Counted from the first letter of the stretch, positions 1 to 6,531 are shown. The stretch is DNA of 6,531 nt from Chloroflexota bacterium (GCA_019242065.1 JAFAWJ010001028.1:1-6531); one strand, 5' to 3'. Notes: generated by a model not told the origin, from the sequence alone. Translations and numbers: made by a program.

Positions 1-70
1 AGTACGTCTGTGTCGGTGTGGTGCACATCTGATGAGGACGACCTACCCTGATGTTGTCGGCCCGCCGGAA

Positions 71-101
71 CGTTAACACACCTGTGCTGCGGCCGTTAAC
101 G
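71..101. promoter_or_regulatory. Possible operator: repeated CGTTAAC
   Basis: The heptamer CGTTAAC occurs at 71-77 and again at 94-100, 23 bases apart, which is close to two turns of the helix. The second copy extends to the perfect palindrome CGTTAACG (94-101). Both lie 70-100 bases before the preferred start of the first phosphatase gene, where a regulator could bind. No regulator family is recognised. The layout does not match the 11-base direct repeats of actinobacterial Pho boxes. A chance repeat is quite possible. Confidence 0.2.
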
Positions 102-170
102 AGCAGGCCGCTAGCCTCCGTGGTTGAGTCGGCCAGCGCTGACTCGAATCTCCCAAGGGCAGGTGTGGTG

Positions 171-2502
171 ATGCATATTCGGCGAACCCCGGTGGGCCGA
201 CTTGCTGTTGTCTTTTCCCTCCTGGCAAGTGCGTTGTTGCCCACTCCCAGCCTCGCTTCGGCGACAGCTGGTCCCGAGACCTGCCAATTCCTGACACCCT
301 CTGGTGCGCCGAGCCCAATTCAGCACGTCATTCACATCCAGTTCGACAACGTCCACCTGACGCGCGACACGCCAAACGTGCCCTCTGATCTCGAACAGAT
401 GCCGCATTTGCTGAACTTCATCGAGGGGAACGGCACGTTGCTTGCTAACGAGCACACCCCCCTGATCGCGCATACCGCGGACGACCTCGTCACGGGCTTG
501 ACCGGTGTGTACGGCAATCAGCACGGGATTCCGATCAGCAACTCTTTCGAGTACTACAACAGTAGTCAGGTCGGCTCGTACAACGTATCGGCCTTCACGT
601 ACTGGACGGATAAGATTTCTTCTGATCCCGCGAATACGAGCCGGCAGTTGCCCTTCGAGATGATCGATTCCCAGGGCAACAATATCCCCGCGCCCTGGCG
701 TCCGTTCGTTGATGCGGGCTGCAACGTCGGGGCCATCTCCACCGTCAACATGGAGCTTGAAAACAACGGCAACGACGTCGACCAGGTCTTCGGCGCCAAC
801 TCACCCGAGGCCAGCGAGAGCAGCTCCGACCGAACCAACGATTTCGTTGGCCTCGCGGTGCACTGCGCTGATACGCAATGCAGCACAGTTGGCACTGGTA
901 TACCCACCGGAGGCAGCAAGGCCAAGCCCGAATTGGGCGGGCAGGGATTCGGCGCACTCTACGGGCACAAGTACATCGCTACACAGGTGAGCCCGATTAC
1001 CGAAACTAATGGCACCGCGATCACGGGCTTCAACCAAACCAAATGGCTTCGATCCGACTCCTCAGTACACCCTCGGTTACATGCTGTCGCTACTGAAGGC
1101 AAATGTGCCGGTTGTGTATGGCTACGTGGCGGACGCGCACGACTCCCGTGCCAACTGCCCTGCGACAACGCCCGGGAACTCGACTGTGTCGAACACGTAC
1201 GAAGGTCAACCGTGCGGCGCCTTCGCACCGGGCGAGCCAGGCTATGTCGCCCAACTGAAGCTCTGGGACCAGGGGTTCCAGCAGTTTTTCGATGACCTCA
1301 ACGCGATGGGCATCAACAAGTCCAACACGCTGTTCGTCATCCATGCGGATGAGAACGACCACTACGCCGGTAGTGCGCCGCTGAATCCTAGCTGCGACGG
1401 AGTCAAGGTGCCGTGCCAGTATGACCGCACCAAGGTTGGTGAGATCACCACGGACCTGCCGCTGCTACTCAAGAATCAGAACCTCTACGACTTCGGCATC
1501 TCCGGTGGGACCGGATCCACCCCAGGCACGCCTCGCCCTGGCTTCACCAATACAAGCCTTGCGTACGCGATCGACTACGACACCGCGCCTGGTTTCTGGC
1601 TCAAGGGAGACCCAGCCCAGGGCAGCCCGAGTCAGCGGTTGCTGGAGCACGCGCTATCCAACGTCACCGCGCCCAATCCGTACAGGGGCACGACCAACAG
1701 CCAACTCTTCTCCTACCTGATCGACTTGCCCGGCCTCAAGGCGTTGCACATGGTGACTTCGGACTCGAATCGAACAGCCGGCGTGGTTGGCTTCGGGCAA
1801 GAAGATCACTACATTCAGATGACTCCGCTCATCTCCTCGTCGAGCTCCGGGCCGTACTCTTACTGCAACAACTACCCGGCGACTACAGATGCGACGTGTC
1901 TGGACAACGGGTTCATCTGGTTGCATGGCGACTACGCGCCCGACATCGATCGCACGTGGGCATCCTTCGTTGGGCCGGGGGTCGAGCATCTCGGGCGCGT
2001 CGATTCGATATGGACCGATCACACGGATGTTCGGCCAACCATGATGACGCTGATCTGCCTGAAGGACTCCTACTCGTATGAAGGGCGCGCTGTTCTGGAG
2101 GCCATCCAGCCTTCGGCGCTGCCCCCGTCAGTAGCGGCACGTCGCGACGACCTCATTTCGCTTGGACAGGAATACAAGCAGATCAACGCACCCGTTGGCG
2201 CATTTGGCGCAGCCGCGATCGATCTGTCCACGTTCGCGATTCGCAGCGACGATGCCACCTATAGTCGACTCGAGTCGGTGTTGCGAGGTGCCGTTGCCGA
2301 ACGGGATCAGCTCGCCTCCCAAATGCAGGCGGAGCTTGGCAAAGTACCCGGCTGCGGCGGACTGGCTGGAAGGCCTATCAACCCCGGCGTTGGTCCTGGA
2401 TTCGGGAGTAGCGTGTCGATCACGTTCGGGGACCTGGGATCATTGCGGAACCACGCTGTGGATCTCAAAGCGGAGATGGACGGCGACCTTAGCCGACACT
2501 AA
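171..2502 (+). pseudogene. Exported alkaline-phosphatase-superfamily phosphoesterase, frameshifted
   Basis: This gene would encode a secreted metal-dependent hydrolase of phosphate esters; the exact substrate cannot be told from sequence. The preferred start is the ATG at 171, which directly begins a signal peptide: basic MHIRRTPVGR, a hydrophobic core, and cleavage after ASA at residue 31. In-frame GTG codons at 165 and 168 sit closer to a purine run (AAGGGCAGG, 155-163) and are alternatives. The open frame begins at 51, but that adds 40 residues with no export character. The frame breaks at 1041-1043. Reading AAT in place of AAAT joins GFNQT directly to NGFDPTPQYTLGYML and gives about 776 residues ending at 2502. 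Motifs fit the alkaline phosphatase fold: QFDN (Asp59), AHTADD (Thr102 as likely nucleophile), DENDH (Asp393, His397) and WTDHTD (Asp616, His617). Both halves are conserved in style, so the break is recent or a sequencing error. If it is real, the first part stops at 1295 after about 290 authentic residues. Confidence 0.75.
1041..1043 (+). other. Frameshift site: one extra A
   Basis: Upstream the coding frame starts at positions divisible by three; downstream it moves forward by one base. Removing a single A from this AAA run restores one continuous protein (NQT then NGF) without losing or adding a residue at the join. The lesion is therefore a one-base insertion in a short homopolymer, which is either a young mutation or a read error. 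Confidence 0.75.
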
Positions 2503-2766
2503 AGCACTTCGCCTCAGCAACCCTGGGTGGAAAACTGCAACGACGGGTGTCCAATGTAGGTAGACGGCGCTCGGTGGGCGAAGCAGGGCGCGCAGTGTTC
2601 GTCTATACCGGCGTGCGCAGCCGTTCGTCGGATACGACCTCGCGCGTCCCGCCGAACAGCCACGAAGCACGTTGCTGGCGACTGGTACCGCACGTGCGGC
2701 GCAGCGTGAGGGAGAAGGTTGTCTTGTACAGGCGAAGCGTGCCTTTTCCTACACCCAACACACTCC
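2503..2766. other. Gap between the two phosphatase genes
   Basis: These 264 bases hold no reading frame with a recognisable protein. An open frame crosses the gap on the plus strand, but its product is arginine-rich and featureless and it runs on into the next gene out of frame. I see no strong stem-loop followed by T residues. The gap is long enough for the second gene to have its own promoter, but none is clear. Confidence 0.4.
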
Positions 2767-2773
2767 AGAGGAG
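2767..2773 (+). promoter_or_regulatory. Ribosome binding site AGAGGAG
   Basis: AGAGGAG is a strong match to the anti-Shine-Dalgarno sequence. It lies 11 bases before the ATG at 2785 and 8 bases before an in-frame TTG at 2782. It settles the start of the second phosphatase gene to this spot, ruling out an extended start further upstream (the frame is open back to 2719). Spacing slightly favours TTG; the codon itself favours ATG. Confidence 0.6.
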
Positions 2774-2784
2774 AAATCCAATTG

Positions 2785-4575
2785 ATGCACATGACCCGCG
2801 GGGCGCTCGGACGACTTCGAGCACTTCATCTGCCGCGCGTTGCCGCGGTGCTGGCGCTACTTGCTTCGACGGCGTCCTTGACGCCCCCCAGCACTGTGGC
2901 GGACCAGGACAACACGGAAGGGCAGCCCACCAGTACTCCCATCAAGCACGTGGTGGTGCTGTTCCAGGAGAACATCTCATTCGACCATTATTTTGCGACG
3001 TATCCGAACGCAACCAACGCTGGCGGCGAGCCGCGCTTCGTGGCGCGGCACGACACGCCGAGCGTCAATGGCTTGAGCCCCGATCTACTCACGAATAACC
3101 CCAACCTCAGCAATCCGACACGTCTGGACCGTCGCGAAGCGCTCACCTGCGATCAGGATCACGACTACACGCCGGAGCAGAACGCGGTGGACCATGGCGC
3201 GATGGACTTGTTCGTCCAGAACACCGATGACGAGATCAGCGGCAAACCGGCGACGCGGGCCGAGTGCGACATGCCGCCGCTGTCCACACCAACCGCGAAT
3301 GACTATGCGGTGATGGATTACTACGACGGAAACACCGTGACCGCGATGTGGAATTATGCGCAGCACTTCGCGCTGAGCGACAACTCATACGGTACCGTCT
3401 ATGGGCCGTCGACTCCGGGTGCACTCAATGTGACCTCCGGCAGTACCTACCCGGCGCTTTGCTCGAACGCCACAGGCACAAGCGCGCCGGGCGGCGACGA
3501 TCCGGCAGTCTATGCGCCATCTGGCTCGAACGTCGGTCCGTGTCCAGGCGTCATCTCGACCAAAGCTTCCGCCGGCAGCACGCCGGGTAATGGCACCGGC
3601 ACCGTCGTGAGCGACGCCGATCCGTACTACGACGCCTGTTCGGGAAGCAGCACCATTGCGATGGGTGGGAGCAACATCGGCGATCTGCTCAACAGCAAAG
3701 GCCTGACGTGGGGCTGGTTCGAGGGCGGCTTCAGCAGCCCGAACTACGTGCCCGGCGACGCGTCGAGCTACGACGCGTCGACCATTTGCACCGGACGGCA
3801 CTACAATATCGGCGCCGGCTCCCTCGACGGCAAGGCATGCGCAACGCACAGTCCCGCCCAGCCGCTCGACACGTATTGCGAGCTGGACTACAGTCCGCAT
3901 CATCAGCCGTTTCAGTACTATGCGTCAACCGGCAACCCGCGACACCTGCCACCGACGTCGGTGGCCATGATCGGACACGCCGATAGGGCCAACCACCAAT
4001 ACGATACGGCTGACTTCTTCGCAGCCCTGGACAGCGGACACCTGCCAGCTGTGTCGTACCTCAAGGCGCCGCGCTTCGAGGATGGTCACGCTGCTAACTC
4101 CGATCCGCTGGACGAGCAACACTGGGTGGTGGACACCATCAACCGTCTCGAGCGCTCACCCTACTGGCGCGACACCGCGGTCATCATCAACTGGGATGAC
4201 TCGGACGGCTGGTATGATCACGTCCTGGCGCCGCTGGAGACGCAGTCACAGACGCCGCTGGATACGCTGTCGGGCACCAATCAGTGCGGGACCACTCCAC
4301 GTGAGGTACCGGACGGGCAGCAAGGCCGCTGCGGATTGGGTCCACGCCTGCCGTTGCTGGTCGTCTCAGCCTACGCTCGCGAGAACTTCGTCGACCATTC
4401 GGTGACAGACCAGACTTCGATTATCCAATTCATCGAAGACAATTGGAGTCTGGGGCGAATCGGCGGTGGCTCGGCCGACGCCGAGGCTGGCACGCTGCGC
4501 AACATGTTCAACTTCGACGCGGGCCCGCGCGACGATCGCCTGTTCCTCGACCCGGTCTCGGGCCAGCTCCAGTAA
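2785..4575 (+). CDS. Exported acid phosphatase / phospholipase C-type phosphoesterase (AcpA family)
   Basis: This is a 596-residue secreted enzyme of the phosphoesterase family (Pfam PF04185) that includes Francisella AcpA acid phosphatase and bacterial phospholipases C. It should hydrolyse phosphomonoesters or phospholipid head groups outside the cytoplasm. The N-terminus is a signal peptide: basic residues to Arg18, a hydrophobic stretch at 19-32, and likely cleavage after TVA at residue 39. The metal-site motif QENISFDHYF places Glu62 and Asn63 where AcpA has its first two metal ligands. GPSTPGALN carries Ser209, the expected nucleophile. WDDSDGWYDH supplies the Asp471-Asp472 pair and His479. 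Family landmarks KAPRFEDGH, GPRLPLLVVS and a C-terminal TDQTSIIQFIEDNW follow in the usual order. Length and motif order are normal, with no lesion. The strong ribosome binding site at 2767-2773 fixes the start. It lies 282 bases after the broken phosphatase gene on the same strand. Phosphatase versus phospholipase activity cannot be decided from sequence. Confidence 0.9.
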   Translation: MHMTRGALGRLRALHLPRVAAVLALLASTASLTPPSTVADQDNTEGQPTSTPIKHVVVLFQENISFDHYFATYPNATNAGGEPRFVARHDTPSVNGLSPDLLTNNPNLSNPTRLDRREALTCDQDHDYTPEQNAVDHGAMDLFVQNTDDEISGKPATRAECDMPPLSTPTANDYAVMDYYDGNTVTAMWNYAQHFALSDNSYGTVYGPSTPGALNVTSGSTYPALCSNATGTSAPGGDDPAVYAPSGSNVGPCPGVISTKASAGSTPGNGTGTVVSDADPYYDACSGSSTIAMGGSNIGDLLNSKGLTWGWFEGGFSSPNYVPGDASSYDASTICTGRHYNIGAGSLDGKACATHSPAQPLDTYCELDYSPHHQPFQYYASTGNPRHLPPTSVAMIGHADRANHQYDTADFFAALDSGHLPAVSYLKAPRFEDGHAANSDPLDEQHWVVDTINRLERSPYWRDTAVIINWDDSDGWYDHVLAPLETQSQTPLDTLSGTNQCGTTPREVPDGQQGRCGLGPRLPLLVVSAYARENFVDHSVTDQTSIIQFIEDNWSLGRIGGGSADAEAGTLRNMFNFDAGPRDDRLFLDPVSGQLQ

Positions 4576-4584
4576 GCGCCTCCA

Positions 4585-5040
4585 GTGCTCCGAGACGTGT
4601 CAACAAGAAGGACCTTCTTACGGTTCAGCACGTTGCTGGGAACCAGCGTCGCGGTGTGGTGATCGTTCGATCCCCACCGCTCGATGCTCCTCGCCTCGCC
4701 CAGCCTGGCGTCAGTGGAGCGCCAGCAAACGCCGTTGCCACGCAGCAGTATTCCCCAGTTCGTGGAGGAGCTGCCAACCTTTCGTCGGACGGCGTGTCAG
4801 CGACCCTTTATCGAGGTCGAAATTGCGCGAAGTTCAGCAGCAGGACCTGCCGGAACGGATGAACCGGAGGTTGCGTGATCTTTACAAGTCGGGTACCTTC
4901 GTCTGGGGCTACCGGGTTGAGCGTATGAACAACCCCTCGTGGCCGGGATCACCGTAGAACCACGCAGCGGCCTGCCGACTGTGACGTTCAAGATGAGGTT
5001 TCGTACTCCTTTGACGGTCGTTGACGCCGATCTGAACTGG
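4585..5040 (+). pseudogene. Multicopper oxidase, N-terminal remnant with Tat signal
   Basis: This is the decayed beginning of an exported multicopper oxidase. It starts 9 bases after the phosphatase stop, at GTG 4585 or GTG 4597. The opening STRRTFLRFSTLLGTSVAVW is a twin-arginine export signal, but it ends at an in-frame TGA (4660-4662). The same frame continues with LPRSSIPQFVEELPTF, typical of the mature N-terminus. Homology then jumps between frames: VGRRVSDP (extra base near 4780), FIEVEIA (base lost near 4806), EVQQQDLPERM and SGTFVWGYRV (extra base near 4830), then PSWPG joined to ITVEPRSGLPTVTF (base lost near 4950). Identification rests on the series QFVEELP, QQQ, VWGYRV, PG-TVE-R-G-PT, which matches the first cupredoxin domain of such oxidases. 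The weaker VVDADLNW may be the following segment. No copper-binding His motif (HLHG) is present, because the gene ends before it. A full-length enzyme would be several hundred residues longer, so this copy cannot be functional. Confidence 0.65.
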
Positions 5041-5120
5041 CTGACGTTGCGCAAAGACAACTTGATCATCGGCGCGTTTTCACCGACAGTCCAGCCAATT
5101 CTGAACAACTCCGACGCGCT

Positions 5121-5543
5121 CCACGCCCAGTCGACCGTCCGCCCGAGGCCGTAGAGTCGAGCCTACTCGGGCAACGCGCTGTGATACGTCGAGATCACCG
5201 CAAGTCCGCGCGAGAGCGCGTACTTCAGACCGCCATATCCGTTGGTGACCGGCCCCGCCAGATGGACCATGTCCGGCCGGACGCTGTCCAGGGTACGCCA
5301 GATATCCAGCAATGGATACGCTAGTCGGACCTCCGGATAAGGCGGAAAGCCGACTCATGCTGCGCCAATGACCTGAACACCCGGCAATGACTGGATGTTG
5401 CCAGCCGGCGCGACGACAATCGGCTCCCAACCCGCGGCGACGAGTCCGGTGAGCGTCCATTTGAGAGTGTTGACAATGCCGTCGAAGCGTGTTGTTTCGG
5501 TGAAGATGGCAACACCGCCGCGTTGCCGCACGACGTCCTCCAC
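5121..5543 (-). pseudogene. GT4-family glycosyltransferase, N-terminal remnant
   Basis: Read on the minus strand, this is the donor-side-distal (N-terminal) domain of a GT4 glycosyltransferase of the kind that transfers sugars to lipids or cell-envelope glycans. A GTG at 5543 opens the frame, preceded by GAGAGGAG about 13 bases upstream. The sequence GVAIFTETTRFDGIVNTL is the hallmark N-terminus, followed by EPIVVAPAG. An in-frame TGA at 5355-5357 interrupts after QVIGAA, and the same frame resumes with GFPPYPEVRLAYPLLDIW and RPDMVHLAGPVTNGYGGLKY. A second stop, TAG at 5163-5165, replaces the tyrosine expected in YHSALPE-Y-ARLYGLG; beyond it the frame still reads ARLYGLGRTVDWAW to about 5121. 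No frameshift occurs between these points, only two stops. The C-terminal domain with the nucleotide-sugar site is absent, as about 140 of roughly 380 residues remain. The gene runs toward the multicopper oxidase remnant and is cut off where that remnant ends. Confidence 0.7.
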
Positions 5544-5969
5544 GATCGCAGGCGTGCTCCTCTCTTTCTGGCAGAAGGACGCTCACGCTTGCATGCCTAC
5601 GTCAAGAGCGCGATAGGGACGGCGGTCAATGCTCCGACCGCTACCGGGCGAGCGTGTGGCACCGCTGATAGACGCGGGCCCACGCGATGCCCGCCACGAG
5701 GACCAGGAGTAGAAGCGTCAAGGTGCCACATCGCGCTCGACGCGACCTGGGAAAACACCCGCGACATCGGGTTTGCGGATCTGGCCGGCACCGTTCAGGA
5801 AGTAGCCGTGATGATCGGCGACGCCGACGTGCCGTTGCGGCCATCGACGCGCTGGGCGCGTAGCTTGTCAAGCTTGCGGGTGGTTTTTTCCACGCGCTTC
5901 TGACGCTTGGCGAGCTTGCGGACGAGGCGAGTGATCTGCGCGTCGGTGTCCCTGGCAGCTGTGGTAGTC
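5544..5969. other. Stretch without a recognisable gene
   Basis: About 425 bases lie between the glycosyltransferase start and the PAP2-like fragment. Several frames are open on both strands but none gives a protein I recognise. Two details stand out on the minus strand: a hydrophobic run LTLLLLVLVAGIAWARVYQR (about 5655-5715) that would make one membrane helix, and a basic coiled-coil-like peptide described separately. Given the remnants on either side, this is most likely more decayed coding sequence. Confidence 0.4.
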
Positions 5970-5971
5970 AT
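5795..5971 (-). CDS. Small basic coiled-coil ORF, doubtful
   Basis: From the ATG at 5971 the minus strand encodes 58 residues. The middle, ITRLVRKLAKRQKRVEKTTR followed by KLDKLRAQ, is rich in Lys and Arg with regularly spaced Leu and Val, so it would form a charged helix. The frame can be extended upstream to 6040 without adding anything recognisable. No ribosome binding site precedes the ATG. The upstream end abuts the start of the PAP2-like reading on the other strand. I do not recognise a family. It could be a genuine small protein, the end of a decayed gene, or chance coding in GC-rich DNA. Confidence 0.2.
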   Translation of the reverse strand: MTTTAARDTDAQITRLVRKLAKRQKRVEKTTRKLDKLRAQRVDGRNGTSASPIITATS

Positions 5972-6099
5972 GCGGCTGTGGGCCGTCGCAGTCCGCATGC
6001 CAGGCACCCGCAACTGGCTGTGGCTGCTGGCACTGATCACGCTCTGGTGGAAGGTCAGCTATCACACCGCGATGGCGAGTGCGCTGATGCTCGTGGCCC
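5970..6099 (+). pseudogene. PAP2-like membrane phosphatase fragment (tentative)
   Basis: About 43 residues on the plus strand read as membrane protein: a hydrophobic stretch around RNWLWLLALITLWWKVSYHT followed by AMASALMLVA. The W-K-V/I-S-x-H-T-A pattern between two hydrophobic segments resembles the central part of actinobacterial PAP2-family (phosphatidic acid phosphatase type 2) proteins. The catalytic KxxxxxxRP and SGH motifs are not present. Both ends of the gene are missing: nothing family-like precedes 5970, and from about 6103 the sequence switches, in another frame, to a response regulator. It could instead be an unrelated membrane segment. The call rests on this one pattern. Confidence 0.35.
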
Positions 6100-6102
6100 A
6101 CT

Positions 6103-6337
6103 CGACAACAGGTAGTGACGCCACGCGAATTCGACGTTCTCAAGTTGCTTATGGAGCAGCCATGCCGTGTGTACTCGAAACGCGCCAACCTTGATCGCGT
6201 CTGGGGTTATGACTTTGCCCGCGACGACAACATCGTGGGTATACATCGGGTATCTGCGTGAGAGGCTGTCGGATCGGACCTCCCAGCGGCTCATCCGGAC
6301 ACTCCGTGGTGCCGGCTACACCCTGCGGGAAAGTTGA
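6103..6337 (+). pseudogene. OmpR/PhoB-type response regulator, C-terminal remnant
   Basis: This is the DNA-binding winged-helix domain of a two-component response regulator. The frame reads VTPREFDVLKLLMEQP, then VYSKRANLDRVWGYDF and RDDNIV, exactly the order of the OmpR/PhoB effector domain. After NIV (codon ending 6237) the frame moves: VYIGYLRERLSDRTSQRLIR and TLRGAGYTLRES follow in the next frame and end at TGA 6335-6337. The family normally reads N-I/V-V-D-V-Y-I-G-Y-L-R, so the missing Asp codon implies that two bases were lost near 6238. Unshifted, translation would stop at the TGA at about 6259. The whole N-terminal receiver domain with its phospho-accepting Asp is absent: in-frame sequence upstream reaches a stop at 6085-6087 and the neighbouring DNA codes for something else. 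It sits 3 bases before the start of the likely partner kinase, the usual regulator-kinase operon order. Confidence 0.8.
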
Positions 6338-6340
6338 CGG

Positions 6341-6531
6341 GTGCGAACGTGGTGGGCCGGGTTGAATCTGTCGACCCGCCTGGCGGCCTCGTACCTCGGG
6401 CTCATGGTCGTGGTGCTCGGATTGCTGGTGGGCTTCCTCTACGCTGGCTTCCAGTGGCAGTCGAGGACCGCCGAGCTCGCCAATCTCCGCGACCTGAGCG
6501 TACGCGTGCGCGTGGACGTCGACCACAGGCT
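6341..6531 (+). CDS. Sensor histidine kinase, N-terminal part (runs off window)
   Basis: A GTG at 6341 opens a frame that is uninterrupted to the window edge (63 codons). Residues 1-14 are a short cytoplasmic lead with WW and the sequence NLSTRLAASYLGLMVV. Residues about 15-37 form one transmembrane helix. The following QWQSRTAELANLRDLSVRVR looks like the start of an extracytoplasmic or linker helix. The S-T/L-R-L-A-x-S-Y start before a membrane helix is common in sensor histidine kinases, and the position 3 bases after the response-regulator stop is the classic operon arrangement. No kinase motif (H-box, N, G boxes) falls within the window, so the identity is by context and N-terminal style. 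The signal sensed is unknown. If the downstream part is intact, it would now be a kinase without its adjacent regulator. The purine run GGGAAAG, about 8 bases upstream, is only a weak ribosome binding site. Confidence 0.6.
   Translation, partial: MRTWWAGLNLSTRLAASYLGLMVVVLGLLVGFLYAGFQWQSRTAELANLRDLSVRVRVDVDHR

Noticed and set aside
1035..1050. Programmed ribosomal frameshifting at the split
   Set aside because: The needed shift is +1, and ACC AAA TGG is not a known slippery site. There is no stop codon or slow codon at the shift point, and the tract has only three A residues. A plain insertion or read error is simpler.
1009..2502. Reading 1009-2502 as a separate gene with its own ATG
   Set aside because: The first residues from 1009 are out of frame with the family sequence, which begins only at NGFDPTPQY. 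No ribosome binding site precedes it, and the product would lack the signal peptide and the nucleophile. It is the downstream half of the frameshifted gene.
2724..2752. Promoter for the second phosphatase (TTGTAC, 17 bases, TCCTAC)
   Set aside because: The -35-like hexamer is acceptable but the -10 is poor; such matches are expected by chance over this length.
2719..2784. Upstream ATG at 2719 as the start of the second phosphatase
   Set aside because: It would put 22 residues ahead of the signal peptide, whereas a strong AGAGGAG lies between it and the ATG at 2785.
2547..3098. 183-codon open frame across the gap and into the second phosphatase
   Set aside because: The product is arginine- and serine-rich with no motif, has no ribosome binding site, and overlaps the well-supported phosphatase gene out of frame.
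5523..5903. 126-codon plus-strand open frame
   Set aside because: It has no recognisable domain or export signal, and it overlaps the start region of the glycosyltransferase remnant on the other strand. Long chance frames are common in GC-rich DNA.
6149..6526. Minus-strand frame of 125 codons at the right end
   Set aside because: It is antisense to the clear response-regulator and kinase sequence, and its His/Pro/Arg-rich product is typical of a shadow frame.

Overview
The window looks like a piece of a high-GC bacterial chromosome, probably an actinobacterium or a similar environmental lineage. The reasons are the GTG starts, the GC-rich third codon positions, and an OmpR-type regulator and GT4 glycosyltransferase whose wording is common in Actinomycetota. 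No marker gene fixes the taxon. There are no RNA genes, CRISPR arrays, insertion sequences or recognisable mobile-element genes.

Left part (about 170-4575): two consecutive plus-strand genes for exported phosphate-ester hydrolases from two different families. The first (171-2502) encodes a protein of about 776 residues with a signal peptide and an alkaline-phosphatase-like metal site. It is broken by one extra A at 1041-1043 that moves the reading frame. The second (2785-4575) is intact. It encodes an exported acid phosphatase/phospholipase C-type enzyme (AcpA/phosphoesterase family) with all the expected catalytic motifs. Together they would release phosphate from organic phosphate esters or phospholipids outside the cytoplasm.

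Right part (about 4585-6337): a run of gene remnants, none complete. In order they are the N-terminal part of a Tat-exported multicopper oxidase (plus strand, one stop and four frame changes); the N-terminal third of a GT4 glycosyltransferase (minus strand, two in-frame stops); about 400 bases with no convincing gene; a short piece resembling a PAP2-family membrane phosphatase (plus strand, tentative); and the DNA-binding C-terminus of an OmpR/PhoB-type response regulator with a frameshift and no receiver domain. The window closes with the intact start of a membrane protein, very probably the sensor histidine kinase partner of the broken regulator, which runs off the edge.

The window therefore joins one healthy phosphatase gene to a strongly decayed segment. 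Each remnant has lost a whole end of its gene as well as its frame, which favours real gene decay over sequencing error. The lone frameshift in the first phosphatase gene could still be either. I found no convincing new multi-gene system.
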